Under the pieces are notes generated by a model. That model had not been told where the DNA came from and did not search any database. It was given only the letters and a program-made list of their open reading frames with translations. Of a stretch of 64,000 bases of DNA, positions 26,296 through 35,834 are shown piece after piece (the stretch's first letter is position 1; every line of letters begins with the position of its first letter). The translations under genes and the position numbers were made by a program. This DNA is from Gammaproteobacteria bacterium. GTDB lineage: Bacteria; Pseudomonadota; Gammaproteobacteria; Acidiferrobacterales; SZUA-150. Location: NCBI GenBank assembly GCA_029880545.1, contig JAOUOD010000005.1, forward strand, positions 1 to 64,000. Reading direction: 5' to 3'.

Positions 26296-27174
26296 TCAGT
26301 CTATAGACAGCGGTAGCGATATAGTGAACGTGGAACCCCGGTCTACGACGCTGTGTACGCCGATGTTACCCTTTAGTACGGTGCGTACAATTCGTTCGGT
26401 CAAGTACAGGCCAATGCCGGAGCCGCGTTCCCGGCTGGCCCTGGCGTTTTCGCCGCGTTGAAAGGCTTCAAACAGGTGAGCCAGGCCGTCTTCCGTTATA
26501 CCGATACCGGTGTCACGGACCTGGATGGAAATTCGATTATCCTGTTTGCTCAAGATCAGACTGACTGACCCGCGTTCCGTGTACTTGATGCCATTGGACA
26601 GCAGGTTTACCAGGCATTGAATCAATCGTCGACGGTCGGATCGAATCCGGAAGCCGCTGTTGCTGTTGATTTGCAAGGTAATGCCTTTTTGTTCGGCGCG
26701 CTGCTGAACGATCGCCAATGCATGGGTGACAGCCTCATCCAGCATAAAGGTCTCAATGTGAGGCTCGATAGCGTTGGAATCAATCCGGGCGATGTCCATG
26801 GCATCGGTTACAAGTTCTTTAAGCAGGTCTGCGGAGTTGACAATATTGGTGAGCATCTGTTGCTGCTCTTCGGTCAGATCCCCGACAAGTCCCTTTATCA
26901 TCATGTCGCTATAGCCGATTATCGAGGTGAGTGGATTGCTGAATTCATGGGCCATGCTGGCAATGAACAGCGTCTTGATCTTGTCAATCTCCTGGAGCTG
27001 CCGGTTAGAAGCTTTAAGGCGAAGCCTCGCTGAGTCCAGGCCCATGATGGTTTCCATCAGCAACAGGCTCTTTGCGTGTGACGTATAGGACAGGCAGCGC
27101 ATTTCCATGGCCCGTTCGATGAGCGCACGACTCATTTGGGTGAATTTCTGGTTCGGATCGGCGTTATTGATCAT
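26296..27174 (-). CDS. Soluble sensor histidine kinase
   Basis: 292 residues with no membrane segment. The N-terminal 55 residues have no known sensor domain; a helix leads into the dimerisation domain, whose H-box is AHEFSNPLTSIIGYSDMM (His76; HEFSNP instead of the common HELRTP). The ATPase domain shows the N-box LVNLLSNGIKYTERG, G1 DTGIGI and G2 GSGIGLYL. It overlaps the upstream diiron MBL gene by 11 bases, so it probably receives its signal from that protein. No response regulator is next to it. Confidence 0.88.
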   Translation of the reverse strand: MINNADPNQKFTQMSRALIERAMEMRCLSYTSHAKSLLLMETIMGLDSARLRLKASNRQLQEIDKIKTLFIASMAHEFSNPLTSIIGYSDMMIKGLVGDLTEEQQQMLTNIVNSADLLKELVTDAMDIARIDSNAIEPHIETFMLDEAVTHALAIVQQRAEQKGITLQINSNSGFRIRSDRRRLIQCLVNLLSNGIKYTERGSVSLILSKQDNRISIQVRDTGIGITEDGLAHLFEAFQRGENARASRERGSGIGLYLTERIVRTVLKGNIGVHSVVDRGSTFTISLPLSID

Positions 27175-27922
27175 TTTTGCCTCCCGGGATCAGGTCGTAG
27201 CCGCACGGCAGGGCTTTTAGGTAGGCAATGGCTTCCGCTATTCTGTCTCCCGGAATCAGTGAACCGTGTTGCGGCAGAATCCGGCTGACATCCATTTTTT
27301 CAATAATATCCATGGCGCCGTTTAACAGCTGGCTGCTGGGCATGATGGCCTGGTGCCAACGGGCCATGGACTCGGGAAATTCCTTCCCGGCAAACAGGTT
27401 GGCAGACCTGGACAGGGAGCCAAAGATGTCGCTGGTAAACAGGCTCTTGCTCTGGATGTCATGGGTGATAATGGCGCCGGGGGAGTGAAGGTAGGGCGTG
27501 TAGACAAAATCCAGCCGCCGGCCACTTTCCAGGGTCAGGCTGTAGTCGTGTTCGTCTACGGCGTAGAGCTCGGACTTGATGCCGTAGTGATAAATGAGTC
27601 GATGTGTTGTGGAGTGTGCGACGATTTTGAGATCGGCGCGATGAATGACGTCTTCGATAACCGGCAAGTTGCCACAGACATCAGGGTCCTGGTGGGCGGC
27701 GATTATGGTGCTGATACTTTCAGGATTCACAATGTCGATGATTTTTCGCATGATCACCGGAAAATCCGGAATCGATCCGGGATCAATCAATACTGTTTCG
27801 TCGCCATCAATAATCAGAAACGGGTTGCTGTTAAGCTGGGATTCTTTGTCAAAAAACCCTATCCAGTATATTCCGTCCCCGATCTCAATGGCGTCAGACA
27901 TATCCGGGTTAGTGCCTGACAT
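27164..27922 (-). CDS. Diiron metallo-beta-lactamase-fold protein (ODP-like oxygen sensor)
   Basis: 252 residues forming only the MBL-fold half of a flavodiiron protein, without the flavodoxin domain. The diiron ligands fit the flavodiiron spacing: His77, Asp79, Asp81 (HQDPD), His146 (YLHSPGA), Asp165 (TSDIFG) and His219 (PQHGS). The Glu of the classical HxExD motif is replaced by Asp79, as I recall for ODP (oxygen-binding diiron) proteins that sense O2 rather than reduce it. AGGAGGAG precedes the ATG. It is coupled to the histidine kinase gene by an 11-bp overlap, suggesting an oxygen-sensing pair beside the flagellar operon. Confidence 0.82.
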   Translation of the reverse strand: MSGTNPDMSDAIEIGDGIYWIGFFDKESQLNSNPFLIIDGDETVLIDPGSIPDFPVIMRKIIDIVNPESISTIIAAHQDPDVCGNLPVIEDVIHRADLKIVAHSTTHRLIYHYGIKSELYAVDEHDYSLTLESGRRLDFVYTPYLHSPGAIITHDIQSKSLFTSDIFGSLSRSANLFAGKEFPESMARWHQAIMPSSQLLNGAMDIIEKMDVSRILPQHGSLIPGDRIAEAIAYLKALPCGYDLIPGGKNDQ

Positions 27923-28354
27923 GGCCGGCTCCTCCTGTAGTGAAATTTCTTGTTATTATTTTGCATCCCGGAGCATTATGAATTAATCGATATTTCTGGT
28001 CTACATTGAGTGTGGATATCGGGGCCGGACATTCTGTCGAGAGTGGAATCTTGATCACACAACGCCGGTGCCCACGCTGAAGACGGGCGTCCGGTATTCA
28101 AAATAGTGAAAACATTGTGACCAGGTGCGGACGCTGGTATTGGTCCTGGTCTTCTTGCGATTTCAATGGATTCAGTACAACGGTAGTGTTTGGCATAGCC
28201 GCGGGGGCCGGTAAATCGGCGCCCGGAAAACGGAAACACGCAGCGGCAATCCTTGCCGCCCCGGCAAGCCCGGTGTTGCCGTTTGCCACCTTCGCCGCCC
28301 GCCAATTCGGCCATAATCCGTTCAAACCAGGTGAAAAACAGGCACTTGCGTTGC
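27923..28354. other. Intergenic region between the ODP/kinase operon and flgB
   Basis: This 432-bp divergent region ends at the sigma-54 promoter of flgB. It should hold the enhancer site of the flagellar sigma-54 activator and the promoter of the ODP operon. Short ORFs in it (for example 28117-28374) have no protein-like composition and are discounted. No other structure was recognised. Confidence 0.5.
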
Positions 28355-28370
28355 TGGCACGGTGGTTGCA
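28355..28370 (+). promoter_or_regulatory. Sigma-54 promoter of the flgB operon
   Basis: TGGCAC (28355-28360), five bases, TTGCA (28366-28370) is an exact match to the sigma-54 consensus. The expected transcription start is near 28382, and flgB begins at 28401 with a GGAG at 28391. Confidence 0.92.
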
Positions 28371-28400
28371 ATGAACAGGGCAACAGTACAGGAGTCGGTT

Positions 28401-28808
28401 ATGCCTTTTTCATTCGATACCATGTTTGGCCTTCACGAGCAGTCATTGCTGGTGCATGCGCGCAGGGCGCAGGTGCTGGCTGCCAATATCGCCAATGCCG
28501 ATACGCCCAACTACAAGGCGCGCGATATCGATTTCCGTGAGGTGATGCGCAAGGCCGAGGCGGGCGCGGGTTCCGATTACTTTCGCCTGCGCACGACCAG
28601 TTCAGGCCATATCGATGCACCGGTCAGCGACATTTTCAATGACGATCTTCGTTTCCGCGTGCCATCACAGCCTTCTATTGACGGTAACACCGTGGAAACA
28701 GAAACCGAGCATGCCGAGTTCATGGAAAACGCCGTGCGTTACCAGGCGACTTTGCAGTTTTTGAGTGGCCGCATCAAGACGCTGTTGAGCGCGGTACGAG
28801 GAGAATAA
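28401..28808 (+). CDS. flgB: Flagellar basal-body proximal rod protein FlgB
   Basis: 135 residues. It begins MPFSFDTMFGLHEQSLLVHARRAQVLAANIANADTPNYKARDIDF, the standard FlgB start, and ends in the amphipathic helix common to rod proteins. Exported by the flagellar type III system, it forms the proximal rod. GGAG at 28391-28394 fixes the start at 28401; the longer frame from GTG 28362 would begin within the sigma-54 promoter. First gene of flgBCDEFGHIJKL. Confidence 0.94.
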   Translation: MPFSFDTMFGLHEQSLLVHARRAQVLAANIANADTPNYKARDIDFREVMRKAEAGAGSDYFRLRTTSSGHIDAPVSDIFNDDLRFRVPSQPSIDGNTVETETEHAEFMENAVRYQATLQFLSGRIKTLLSAVRGE

Positions 28809-28810
28809 TC

Positions 28811-29224
28811 ATGTCATTGTTTAACGTATTTAATGTTTCCGGATCCGGCATGTCGGCCCAGTCGATTCGCCTGAACACGGTGTCCAGCAATATGGCCAAT
28901 GCCAACAGCGCCAGCAGCAGTACCGACCAGTTGTACAAGGCACGGCAGCCAGTATTTGAAACCATGCTGCAACAGGCGGGTGGCATGGGTGAATCCGCCG
29001 GTGTGCGCGTGACCGATATTGTTGAAAGCCAGGCACCGTCGCGTCGCGAATATGCACCGCATCATCCCAAGTCTGACAAGGATGGCTATGTATTTTATCC
29101 CAACGTGAACATGGTGGAAGAAATGGCCAACATGATTTCGGCGTCGCGCAGTTTTCAGAGCAATGTCGAGGTGATGGATACCGCCAAGAATCTTATTCTC
29201 AGGACCCTGACGCTGGGCCAGTAA
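28811..29224 (+). CDS. flgC: Flagellar basal-body rod protein FlgC
   Basis: 137 residues, the normal length. The N-terminus SLFNVFNVSGSGMSAQSIRLNTVSSNMANANS and the C-terminus NVNMVEEMANMISASRSFQSNVEVMDTAKNLILRTL are the coiled-coil terminal signatures of FlgC. It starts 2 bases after the flgB stop. Proximal rod component. Confidence 0.94.
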   Translation: MSLFNVFNVSGSGMSAQSIRLNTVSSNMANANSASSSTDQLYKARQPVFETMLQQAGGMGESAGVRVTDIVESQAPSRREYAPHHPKSDKDGYVFYPNVNMVEEMANMISASRSFQSNVEVMDTAKNLILRTLTLGQ

Positions 29225-29234
29225 CCCGGCAGCA

Positions 29235-29939
29235 ATGGATGGACAGATCATGAACAAGGTCGATAACAACATTCTGCGTAACCTTGGTCTGCAACAGCAG
29301 AACAATACGCAGGAGCAAAAACAGAAGCTGGGCCAGGACCAGTTTCTGAAATTGATGATTGCACAGCTGCGCAACCAGGATCCGATGAAGCCTATGGAAA
29401 ATGGCGAGTTCCTTGGCCAGATGGCGCAGTTCAGTACTGTATCCGGTATCCAGGACCTGCAGGCTTCTTTCGAAAGCATGGCCACGTCCATGCGCTCGGC
29501 GCAGGCGTTGCAGGCCACTGCGCTGGTCGGTCGCACCGTGTTGATTGATGGTGATACCGATATCAACGGCCGCACTATCGGTCATCTTGGCCAGAGTGGC
29601 TTGCACGGCGGCATGAAGCTGGACAGCAGTGTTGACCGCCTGAAAGTCGATATCTTTGATACCAATGGCCAACTCGTTCACACCATTAATTACAACGACC
29701 CATTGCCAGCCGGCGATGTGTACTTCTCCTGGGACGGCAAGGATTCGGCCAGCAACCCGTTGCCTGAAGGAAAATACACCATCGCCGTGACTGCTACTCG
29801 TGGCAGCACCAGTGAAGCGATCCAGGTGCAGGTAGCAGACGTAGTGACCAGTGTCACCCTGGGCAGGCAGGGTGGCCTGACATTGAATCTTGCTCATGCC
29901 GGTCCGACCGACTTGAGCGTAGTCAGACAGGTTATGTAG
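29235..29939 (+). CDS. flgD: Flagellar hook assembly scaffold FlgD
   Basis: 234 residues. The N-terminal capping part has LGQDQFLKLMIAQLRNQDPMKPMENGEFLGQMAQFS, followed by the FlgD Ig-like and Tudor-like region (AGDVYFSWDGKDSASNPLPEGKYTIAV). FlgD caps the growing hook and is absent from the finished structure. ATG 29235 and ATG 29250 are both possible starts. Confidence 0.94.
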   Translation: MDGQIMNKVDNNILRNLGLQQQNNTQEQKQKLGQDQFLKLMIAQLRNQDPMKPMENGEFLGQMAQFSTVSGIQDLQASFESMATSMRSAQALQATALVGRTVLIDGDTDINGRTIGHLGQSGLHGGMKLDSSVDRLKVDIFDTNGQLVHTINYNDPLPAGDVYFSWDGKDSASNPLPEGKYTIAVTATRGSTSEAIQVQVADVVTSVTLGRQGGLTLNLAHAGPTDLSVVRQVM

Positions 29940-29964
29940 CAGAATTTCTCAAGGAGACAGGAAT

Positions 29965-31209
29965 ATGCCTTTTCGTACAGCATTAAGCGGGTTAGTTGCA
30001 GCAGGTACCGAGCTTCGTGTAATTGGCAATAACGTTGCCAACGCCGGCACCATTGGTTTCAAGAAGTCACGCACCGAGTTTGCCGATGTGTTTGCCGTAT
30101 CCAATCTTGGCGCCGCCAGTGACTCGGTGGGCACGGGCGTGCGTATCGCCGATATTGCCCAACAGTTCACCCAGGGCGTGGTGGAGTTTACTGACAATCA
30201 GCTTGATCTTGCTATCAGCGGCCAGGGCTTCTTTCGCCTTAATGATAACGGCGCCACGATTTATTCGCGGGCTGGCGCATTCCAGGTGAATCGCGATGGC
30301 TACATTGTCAATTCAACAGGCGCCCGTTTGACTGGCTATGTTGCTGATCCCAGTGGCAATATAACGGGCGCGCTGGGCGATCTTCGGCTGAACACGGCCG
30401 ATATCAATCCCAATGCCACTACCCTGATCGAGGCCGGCCTGAACCTGGATGCATCGGATGCCATTATTCCGGCTGCCACCGTGTTTGATCCGACCGATCC
30501 GACCAGTTACAACGATTCCACATCGTTGACCGTATTTGACTCGCTGGGCAACTCGCACCTCGCCACCATGTATTACCGCAAGACGGCGGACAATACCTGG
30601 GAAACCTATATGTTTGTCGATGGCAACGAGATATATGGCAACGTCGCACCACCTTATACGGGCGATACGCTGACGTTTGATACCAATGGCAACCTGCTGA
30701 CGCCGGCAGGCGGCACTATTGCCTATCCGCCTTATGATCCCAATACCGGTGCGTCATTAATGTCATTGACCATTGATTACACGTCCGCCACGCCAACCAC
30801 GCAGTACGGCAGCGGTTTCAGCGTCAACGCACTGAGCCAGGATGGTTACACCAGTGGTCGCCTGACCGGCCTGGACATTGGTGAAACCGGTATGGTGATG
30901 ACACGCTACTCCAATGGTCAGACGCGCCTGCTGGGCCAGGTGGCACTGGCCAACTTCGCCAACCCGCAGGGTTTGCAACAGCTGGGCGATACCCAGTGGG
31001 CGGAAACCTATGACTCCGGTTCGGCGCTGGTGGGTGCACCGGCTACTGCCAGCCTGGGCATGATCCAGGCGGGTGCACTGGAGGGTTCCAACGTCGACCT
31101 GACCGAGCAACTGGTCAACATGATTACCGCGCAACGTAACTTCCAGGCCAATGCGCAGGTGATCTCGACCGCCGACACCATCACCCAGACCATTATCAAC
31201 ATCCGCTAA
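29965..31209 (+). CDS. flgE: Flagellar hook protein FlgE
   Basis: 414 residues. It begins MPFRTALSGLVAAGTELRVIGNNVANAGTIGFKKS and ends with GSNVDLTEQLVNMITAQRNFQANAQVISTADTITQTIINIR, both canonical. The middle holds the variable hook domains with repeats of Gly/Asp/Thr-rich strands. AAGGAG precedes the ATG. It builds the curved hook that joins rod and filament. Confidence 0.95.
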   Translation: MPFRTALSGLVAAGTELRVIGNNVANAGTIGFKKSRTEFADVFAVSNLGAASDSVGTGVRIADIAQQFTQGVVEFTDNQLDLAISGQGFFRLNDNGATIYSRAGAFQVNRDGYIVNSTGARLTGYVADPSGNITGALGDLRLNTADINPNATTLIEAGLNLDASDAIIPAATVFDPTDPTSYNDSTSLTVFDSLGNSHLATMYYRKTADNTWETYMFVDGNEIYGNVAPPYTGDTLTFDTNGNLLTPAGGTIAYPPYDPNTGASLMSLTIDYTSATPTTQYGSGFSVNALSQDGYTSGRLTGLDIGETGMVMTRYSNGQTRLLGQVALANFANPQGLQQLGDTQWAETYDSGSALVGAPATASLGMIQAGALEGSNVDLTEQLVNMITAQRNFQANAQVISTADTITQTIINIR

Positions 31210-31227
31210 TAGGTTGAGGTAAAGACA

Positions 31228-31968
31228 ATGGATCGCATGTTATTTGTAGCCATGACCGCCGCGCGCCAGACCGAACTGGCGCTGGCCAGTCATACCAATA
31301 ACCTGGCCAATGTCAGCACTACCGGTTTTCGTGCCGACTTCCAGGCGTATCGCAGCATGCCGGTATTCGGTGAAGGTCATGATTCGCGTGTGTACGCCAT
31401 GACCGAGCGTCCGGCCACCGACTTTGCAACGGGTGTGGTCCAGAGCACCGGTCGCGACCTGGATATCGCCGTGAATGGCGAAGGCTGGATTGCCGTGCAG
31501 GCCGCCGACGGTTCCGAAGCCTATACACGCGCCGGTGACCTTCGTGTCAATAACCTGGGTTTGCTGGAAACCGGTACCGGTTTGCCGGTGCTGGGTAATG
31601 CCGGGCCTATTGCCATTCCGCCGGCGGAAAAAATTGAAATCGGTGTGGATGGCACGATTTCCGTTCAACCTCTTGGTGAATCTGTTACTACCCTGGCAGT
31701 GGTGGATCGCATCCGCCTGGTAAACCCGCCAAAAGAACAACTTTTCAAGGGTGAAGATGGCCTGATTCGTGCAGAGCAAGGTGTAGAGGTGGTGCCTGAC
31801 GGACAATTGACGGTCAATACCGGTTCACTGGAAAGCAGCAACGTCAACGCCGTGGATGCACTGGTTAACATGATTTCGACCTCGCGCCAGTTCGAGATGC
31901 AGGTCAAGATGATGAGTACCGCGCAGAACATCGATGAAGCATCGTCAAAATTATTGCGCCTCGGTTAA
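31228..31968 (+). CDS. flgF: Flagellar basal-body rod protein FlgF
   Basis: 246 residues. [46 protein letters not shown] at the start and SSNVNAVDALVNMISTSRQFEMQVKMMSTAQNIDEASSKLLRL at the end mark FlgF. Rod protein between the proximal rod and FlgG. Confidence 0.94.
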   Translation: MDRMLFVAMTAARQTELALASHTNNLANVSTTGFRADFQAYRSMPVFGEGHDSRVYAMTERPATDFATGVVQSTGRDLDIAVNGEGWIAVQAADGSEAYTRAGDLRVNNLGLLETGTGLPVLGNAGPIAIPPAEKIEIGVDGTISVQPLGESVTTLAVVDRIRLVNPPKEQLFKGEDGLIRAEQGVEVVPDGQLTVNTGSLESSNVNAVDALVNMISTSRQFEMQVKMMSTAQNIDEASSKLLRLG

Positions 31969-32010
31969 TCCTTCAGCGCAGTCGAGCAAGATAGAGTTCA
32001 GGAGAAGACA

Positions 32011-32796
32011 ATGAATCCCGCATTATGGATTGCCAAGACCGGACTGGATGCACAACAGACTCGCATGTCCGTTGTTTCCAATAACCTGGCCAATGTCAGC
32101 ACTACCGGCTTCAAACGCGGCCGCGCCATTTTTGAAGACCTGTTTTACCAGAATGTACGCCAGGCCGGCGCGCAATCGTCGCAGGATTCCACCTTGCCGT
32201 CCGGCTTGATGCTGGGTACCGGTGTGCGCACGGTTGCCACGCAAAAGCTTCATACCCAGGGCAGTTCATTGCAGACCGGCAACTCGCTCGATATTGCAAT
32301 CAATGGTCGCGGCTTCTTCCAGGTATTAATGCCTGATGGATCGACGGCGTATACCAGGGACGGTTCATTCCAGGTGGATGCACAAGGGCAGATGGTGACG
32401 TCAAGCGGTTACAGCCTTGAGCCCGGTATCACCATCCCGACGGACGCGCTGAGTGTCACCATTGGTAATGACGGAACAGTCACGGCTGTTGTGCCGGGCA
32501 GCGCCGCGCCGACAAACGTTGGCAATATCCAGCTGGCAGACTTTGTTAACACCGCGGGCCTGCAACCCGTTGGCCAGAACCTGTTCCTTGAAACCGCCGC
32601 CAGTGGCGCCGCGCAGGCCGGTACTCCCGGGCTCAACGGCCTTGGCATGGTGCAACAAGGTTCGCTGGAAAGTTCCAACGTCAATGTTGTTGAAGAACTG
32701 GTGAGCATGATTGAAACACAGCGTGCCTACGAAATGAATTCCAAGGCAATCCAGACGGCTGACCAGATGTTGGCCTATGTAAGCAACAACCTGTAA
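32011..32796 (+). CDS. flgG: Flagellar distal rod protein FlgG
   Basis: 261 residues, the usual length. It has [43 protein letters not shown] at the N-terminus and [43 protein letters not shown] at the C-terminus. AGGAGA precedes the ATG. Forms the distal rod that passes through the L and P rings. Confidence 0.95.
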   Translation: MNPALWIAKTGLDAQQTRMSVVSNNLANVSTTGFKRGRAIFEDLFYQNVRQAGAQSSQDSTLPSGLMLGTGVRTVATQKLHTQGSSLQTGNSLDIAINGRGFFQVLMPDGSTAYTRDGSFQVDAQGQMVTSSGYSLEPGITIPTDALSVTIGNDGTVTAVVPGSAAPTNVGNIQLADFVNTAGLQPVGQNLFLETAASGAAQAGTPGLNGLGMVQQGSLESSNVNVVEELVSMIETQRAYEMNSKAIQTADQMLAYVSNNL

Positions 32797-32804
32797 CGAA
32801 ACGG

Positions 32805-33521
32805 ATGATCGCCATGCCAGTTAAACCTGTTCGCTTGTTTGTATTGCTGCTGTTGGCCCTGATGATGTCAGCCTGTGCCAGTTTGCCGGACCCGGAATAC
32901 CGGCCGGTGCCACCGCAACCACAAGTCCAGGCCGAGCCGGTTGCTGCCAGCGGTTCCATTTACCAGGCTGCCAACGGCGTGCGCTGGTTTGAAGATCTGA
33001 AAGCACGTCGCGTTGGCGACACGCTTACCATTGTCCTGGTTGAAAGCACCAATGCCAGCAAGGAGAACAGTACATCCACCAGCAAGGAAACCGATATCGG
33101 TCTGAGTAATCCCACCTTGCTGGGTTCACCGGTACAGTTTGATGTGCGCCGTAACTTTGCGCTGGAAAACACCACCAACAACAACATGGAGATCGGCATC
33201 TCCGGTGGCCAGACTTTTGACGGTTCCGGCAGTACCAGCCAAAGCGCGCGCTTGAATGGCAGCGTTACCGTATCGGTTGCCGAGGTGTTGCCCAACGGCA
33301 ACCTGGTAGTTCGCGGTGAAAAGATGATCGTACTGGACCAGGGTGAAGAATACGTTCGCATTCGCGGCATAGTCAGGCCTATTGATATCTCGGCCGACAA
33401 CTCGGTTGCCTCCACCAAGGTGGCCCACGCGGAGATTACCTACGGTGGTCGTGGCGCCGTTGCTGATGCCGGCAGCCAGGGCTGGCTGAGCCGGTTCTTC
33501 ATGAAGTTCTGGCCATTCTGA
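32805..33521 (+). CDS. flgH: Flagellar L-ring lipoprotein FlgH
   Basis: 238 residues. A lipoprotein signal peptide ends in the lipobox MSAC (Cys about residue 25), which anchors it in the outer membrane. Typical stretches are FEDLKARRVGDTLTIVLVESTNASKENSTSTSKET and NLVVRGEKMIVLDQGEEYVRIRGIVRP. It forms the L-ring bushing. Start ATG at 32805; ATG 32814 would also give a full signal peptide. Confidence 0.94.
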   Translation: MIAMPVKPVRLFVLLLLALMMSACASLPDPEYRPVPPQPQVQAEPVAASGSIYQAANGVRWFEDLKARRVGDTLTIVLVESTNASKENSTSTSKETDIGLSNPTLLGSPVQFDVRRNFALENTTNNNMEIGISGGQTFDGSGSTSQSARLNGSVTVSVAEVLPNGNLVVRGEKMIVLDQGEEYVRIRGIVRPIDISADNSVASTKVAHAEITYGGRGAVADAGSQGWLSRFFMKFWPF

Positions 33522-33608
33522 CCAGAGCCTGATGATGCACAGGGTTTTGTTTATGTAGCGAGAGGGATCGATGCCCAGGGACGGGTTTTAGATAATGTCG
33601 AGGCGACA

Positions 33609-34748
33609 ATGCAAACAGTCATGGTTACATTCAATCAGGCAGCAAGGCGGGCGGTGCTCGCAGTTGTTGTTTGTGTCTTATCGCTGGCTGCGCCGGTGGT
33701 GCAGGCGGAACGAATCAAGGACCTGGTGTCTATTGCGGGCGTGCGCAGCAACCAGCTTGTTGGTTATGGCATTGTTGTTGGCCTTGATGGCACTGGTGAT
33801 CAGACCAGTCAAACGCCTTTTACAGTGCAAAGCATCAAGAGCATGCTGGCGCAGTTTGGCGTCAGTATTCCGGCCAATATCAACCCGCAACTGAAAAATG
33901 TTGCCGCGGTTGTGGTGCACGCCGAGTTGCCACCGTTTGGCAAACCCGGGCAAACCATTGATATCACCGTATCTTCTTTTGGCAATGCCAAGAGCCTGCG
34001 TGGCGGCAGCCTGATTATGACGCCACTTAAAGGTGCCGATGGCCAGGTTTATGCCGTGGCCCAGGGCAATCTTGTTGTTGGCGGTTTTGGTGCCGAGGGC
34101 AAGGATGGCTCACGTATTACCGTGAATGTTCCGTCAGTTGGCCGTATTCCCAACGGCGCCACCATTGAGCGTATCGTGCCCAATGCCTTCGCGCTGGGTG
34201 AATCCATGATACTTAACCTGCATCAACCGGATTTCACCACGCTGTCCCGAATCAGTAATGTCATTAACGATAACCTCGGTCGTGGCACCGCCAGTGCCAT
34301 GGATGCCGGGTCGATCCAGGTGAGTGCACCGGCTGACCGGGCTACGCGCGTGGCATTCATGTCGGTGCTGGAAAACCTGACCGTGGATCCGGACGAAGCG
34401 CCGGCCAGGGTAATTATCAACTCGCGCACCGGTACAGTCATTATCGGGCGTAACGTCAGGCTGACTGCTGCTGCCGTATCCCATGGCAGTCTTACGGTTA
34501 CCATAACCGAGCGTCCTGAAATCAGCCAACCGAGACCATTGTCCAAGGGTGAAACCGTCGTTGCCCCGGTCTCCAAGGTGGAGATCGAGGAAGAGGGTCG
34601 GCGCATGTTCAAGTTTGATCCCGGCGTCTCGCTGGATGACCTGGTGCGTGCCGTTAACCAGGTGGGAGCCGCGCCGGGCGACATTGTTGCCATCCTGGAA
34701 GCGCTGAAACAGGCCGGTGCATTGCGGGCGCAACTGGTGGTGATCTGA
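33609..34748 (+). CDS. flgI: Flagellar P-ring protein FlgI
   Basis: 379 residues. A signal peptide ([18 protein letters not shown]) precedes [31 protein letters not shown]. Later parts include [27 protein letters not shown] and [19 protein letters not shown]. It polymerises in the periplasm into the P-ring with help from FlgA. The 87-bp gap after flgH is the largest between flgB and flgJ and shows no obvious promoter. Confidence 0.95.
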   Translation: MQTVMVTFNQAARRAVLAVVVCVLSLAAPVVQAERIKDLVSIAGVRSNQLVGYGIVVGLDGTGDQTSQTPFTVQSIKSMLAQFGVSIPANINPQLKNVAAVVVHAELPPFGKPGQTIDITVSSFGNAKSLRGGSLIMTPLKGADGQVYAVAQGNLVVGGFGAEGKDGSRITVNVPSVGRIPNGATIERIVPNAFALGESMILNLHQPDFTTLSRISNVINDNLGRGTASAMDAGSIQVSAPADRATRVAFMSVLENLTVDPDEAPARVIINSRTGTVIIGRNVRLTAAAVSHGSLTVTITERPEISQPRPLSKGETVVAPVSKVEIEEEGRRMFKFDPGVSLDDLVRAVNQVGAAPGDIVAILEALKQAGALRAQLVVI

Positions 34749-35785
34749 TGGCTATGAACCCGGCATCATCGTTGACTGCATTGGCCGCTACTGATGTTTA
34801 TGGCGCCGATGTCTATACCGAGTCCGCCGGGCTGGAGCGCCTGAAATCATTGTCACGAAAGGATCAGCGCGCGGCACTGGAAGGCGTGGCCAGGCAGTTT
34901 GAATCATTGTTGTTGCAACAAATGCTCAAGAGCATGCGCAGTGCCAATCTTGGCGACAGTATGTTTGACAGCAATGAATCAAAATTCTATCGCGACATGA
35001 TGGATCAACAGATGGGCATTAACCTGTCGCAACAGCAGGGCCTGGGCCTGGCGAAAATACTGGTGCAGCAATTGAGTCGCCAGTTTGGTCTTGATCAGCA
35101 GACGTCAACCACCGAACAAGCGCCGTCACAACTTCCGCCGGTGGCCAGCATGCCGGCGGCGCTGCAGCGTCTGCAACCGGCACCGGCAGTTGATGGCAAA
35201 CCCGCGGCCGGCCTGGTCATTGACGTGCCGGACATGTCGGTGCCGCGCGTGGAAAAATTGTCGCCATCGATTCATGGCAATGTTGACAAGATTGATGGCA
35301 GTCCGGAAGCCTTTGTCCGGGTGTTATGGCCCCATGCGCAACAGGCGGCGCGTGAACTCAATGTCGATCCGGAAATACTTATCGCGCAATCGGCACTGGA
35401 AACCGGTTGGGGCCGGTCAGTCATTGATGGTGGCGGCCTGGACAGCAGTTACAACCTGTTTGGTATCAAGGCCGGATCAGGCTGGGACGGTGGCCGCGCC
35501 AGTGCCAGCACCCTGGAGTTTGAGGAGCAGTCGGGCGTGATGACGCGCCAGCGTGCGAGCTTTCGTACCTATGAATCCTGGCGACACAGTTTTAATGATT
35601 ACGTGCAGTTTCTGAAGACACAGCCACGTTATCGCGATGCACTGGATCACGGTGGTGATTCGGTACGTTTTGTTGAAGGCCTGCAGCAGGCCGGTTATGC
35701 CACGGACCCGCGGTACGCGGACAAGATCGTGCGTATCGCCACCGGCCCGGAAATGCTCAAGGCCACGTCCGCGCTGCGGGCCTGA
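34748..35785 (+). CDS. flgJ: Flagellar rod-cap and peptidoglycan hydrolase FlgJ
   Basis: 345 residues. The N-terminal rod-binding domain (LEGVARQFESLLLQQMLKSMRSANLGDSMFDSNESKFYRDMMDQQ) is followed by a Gln/Pro-rich linker. The C-terminal glucosaminidase domain (about 185-335) has the catalytic Glu in QSALETGWGRSVI and the NLFGIKA motif. It drills the peptidoglycan for rod growth; the two-domain form is typical of gammaproteobacteria. Its ATG overlaps the flgI stop by one base. Confidence 0.94.
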   Translation: MAMNPASSLTALAATDVYGADVYTESAGLERLKSLSRKDQRAALEGVARQFESLLLQQMLKSMRSANLGDSMFDSNESKFYRDMMDQQMGINLSQQQGLGLAKILVQQLSRQFGLDQQTSTTEQAPSQLPPVASMPAALQRLQPAPAVDGKPAAGLVIDVPDMSVPRVEKLSPSIHGNVDKIDGSPEAFVRVLWPHAQQAARELNVDPEILIAQSALETGWGRSVIDGGGLDSSYNLFGIKAGSGWDGGRASASTLEFEEQSGVMTRQRASFRTYESWRHSFNDYVQFLKTQPRYRDALDHGGDSVRFVEGLQQAGYATDPRYADKIVRIATGPEMLKATSALRA

Positions 35786-35834
35786 TGGCATGAACCAGGC
35801 ATGGCAGGGGGCAAGATCATGATTGGAGAAATGT

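Noticed and set aside
28117-28374. Plus-strand ORF upstream of flgB
   Set aside because: Overlaps the exact sigma-54 promoter, Trp/Cys/Ser-rich start, no ribosome-binding site.
29199-29897. 232-codon minus-strand ORF inside flgD
   Set aside because: Shadow of flgD in the GC-rich opposite frame.
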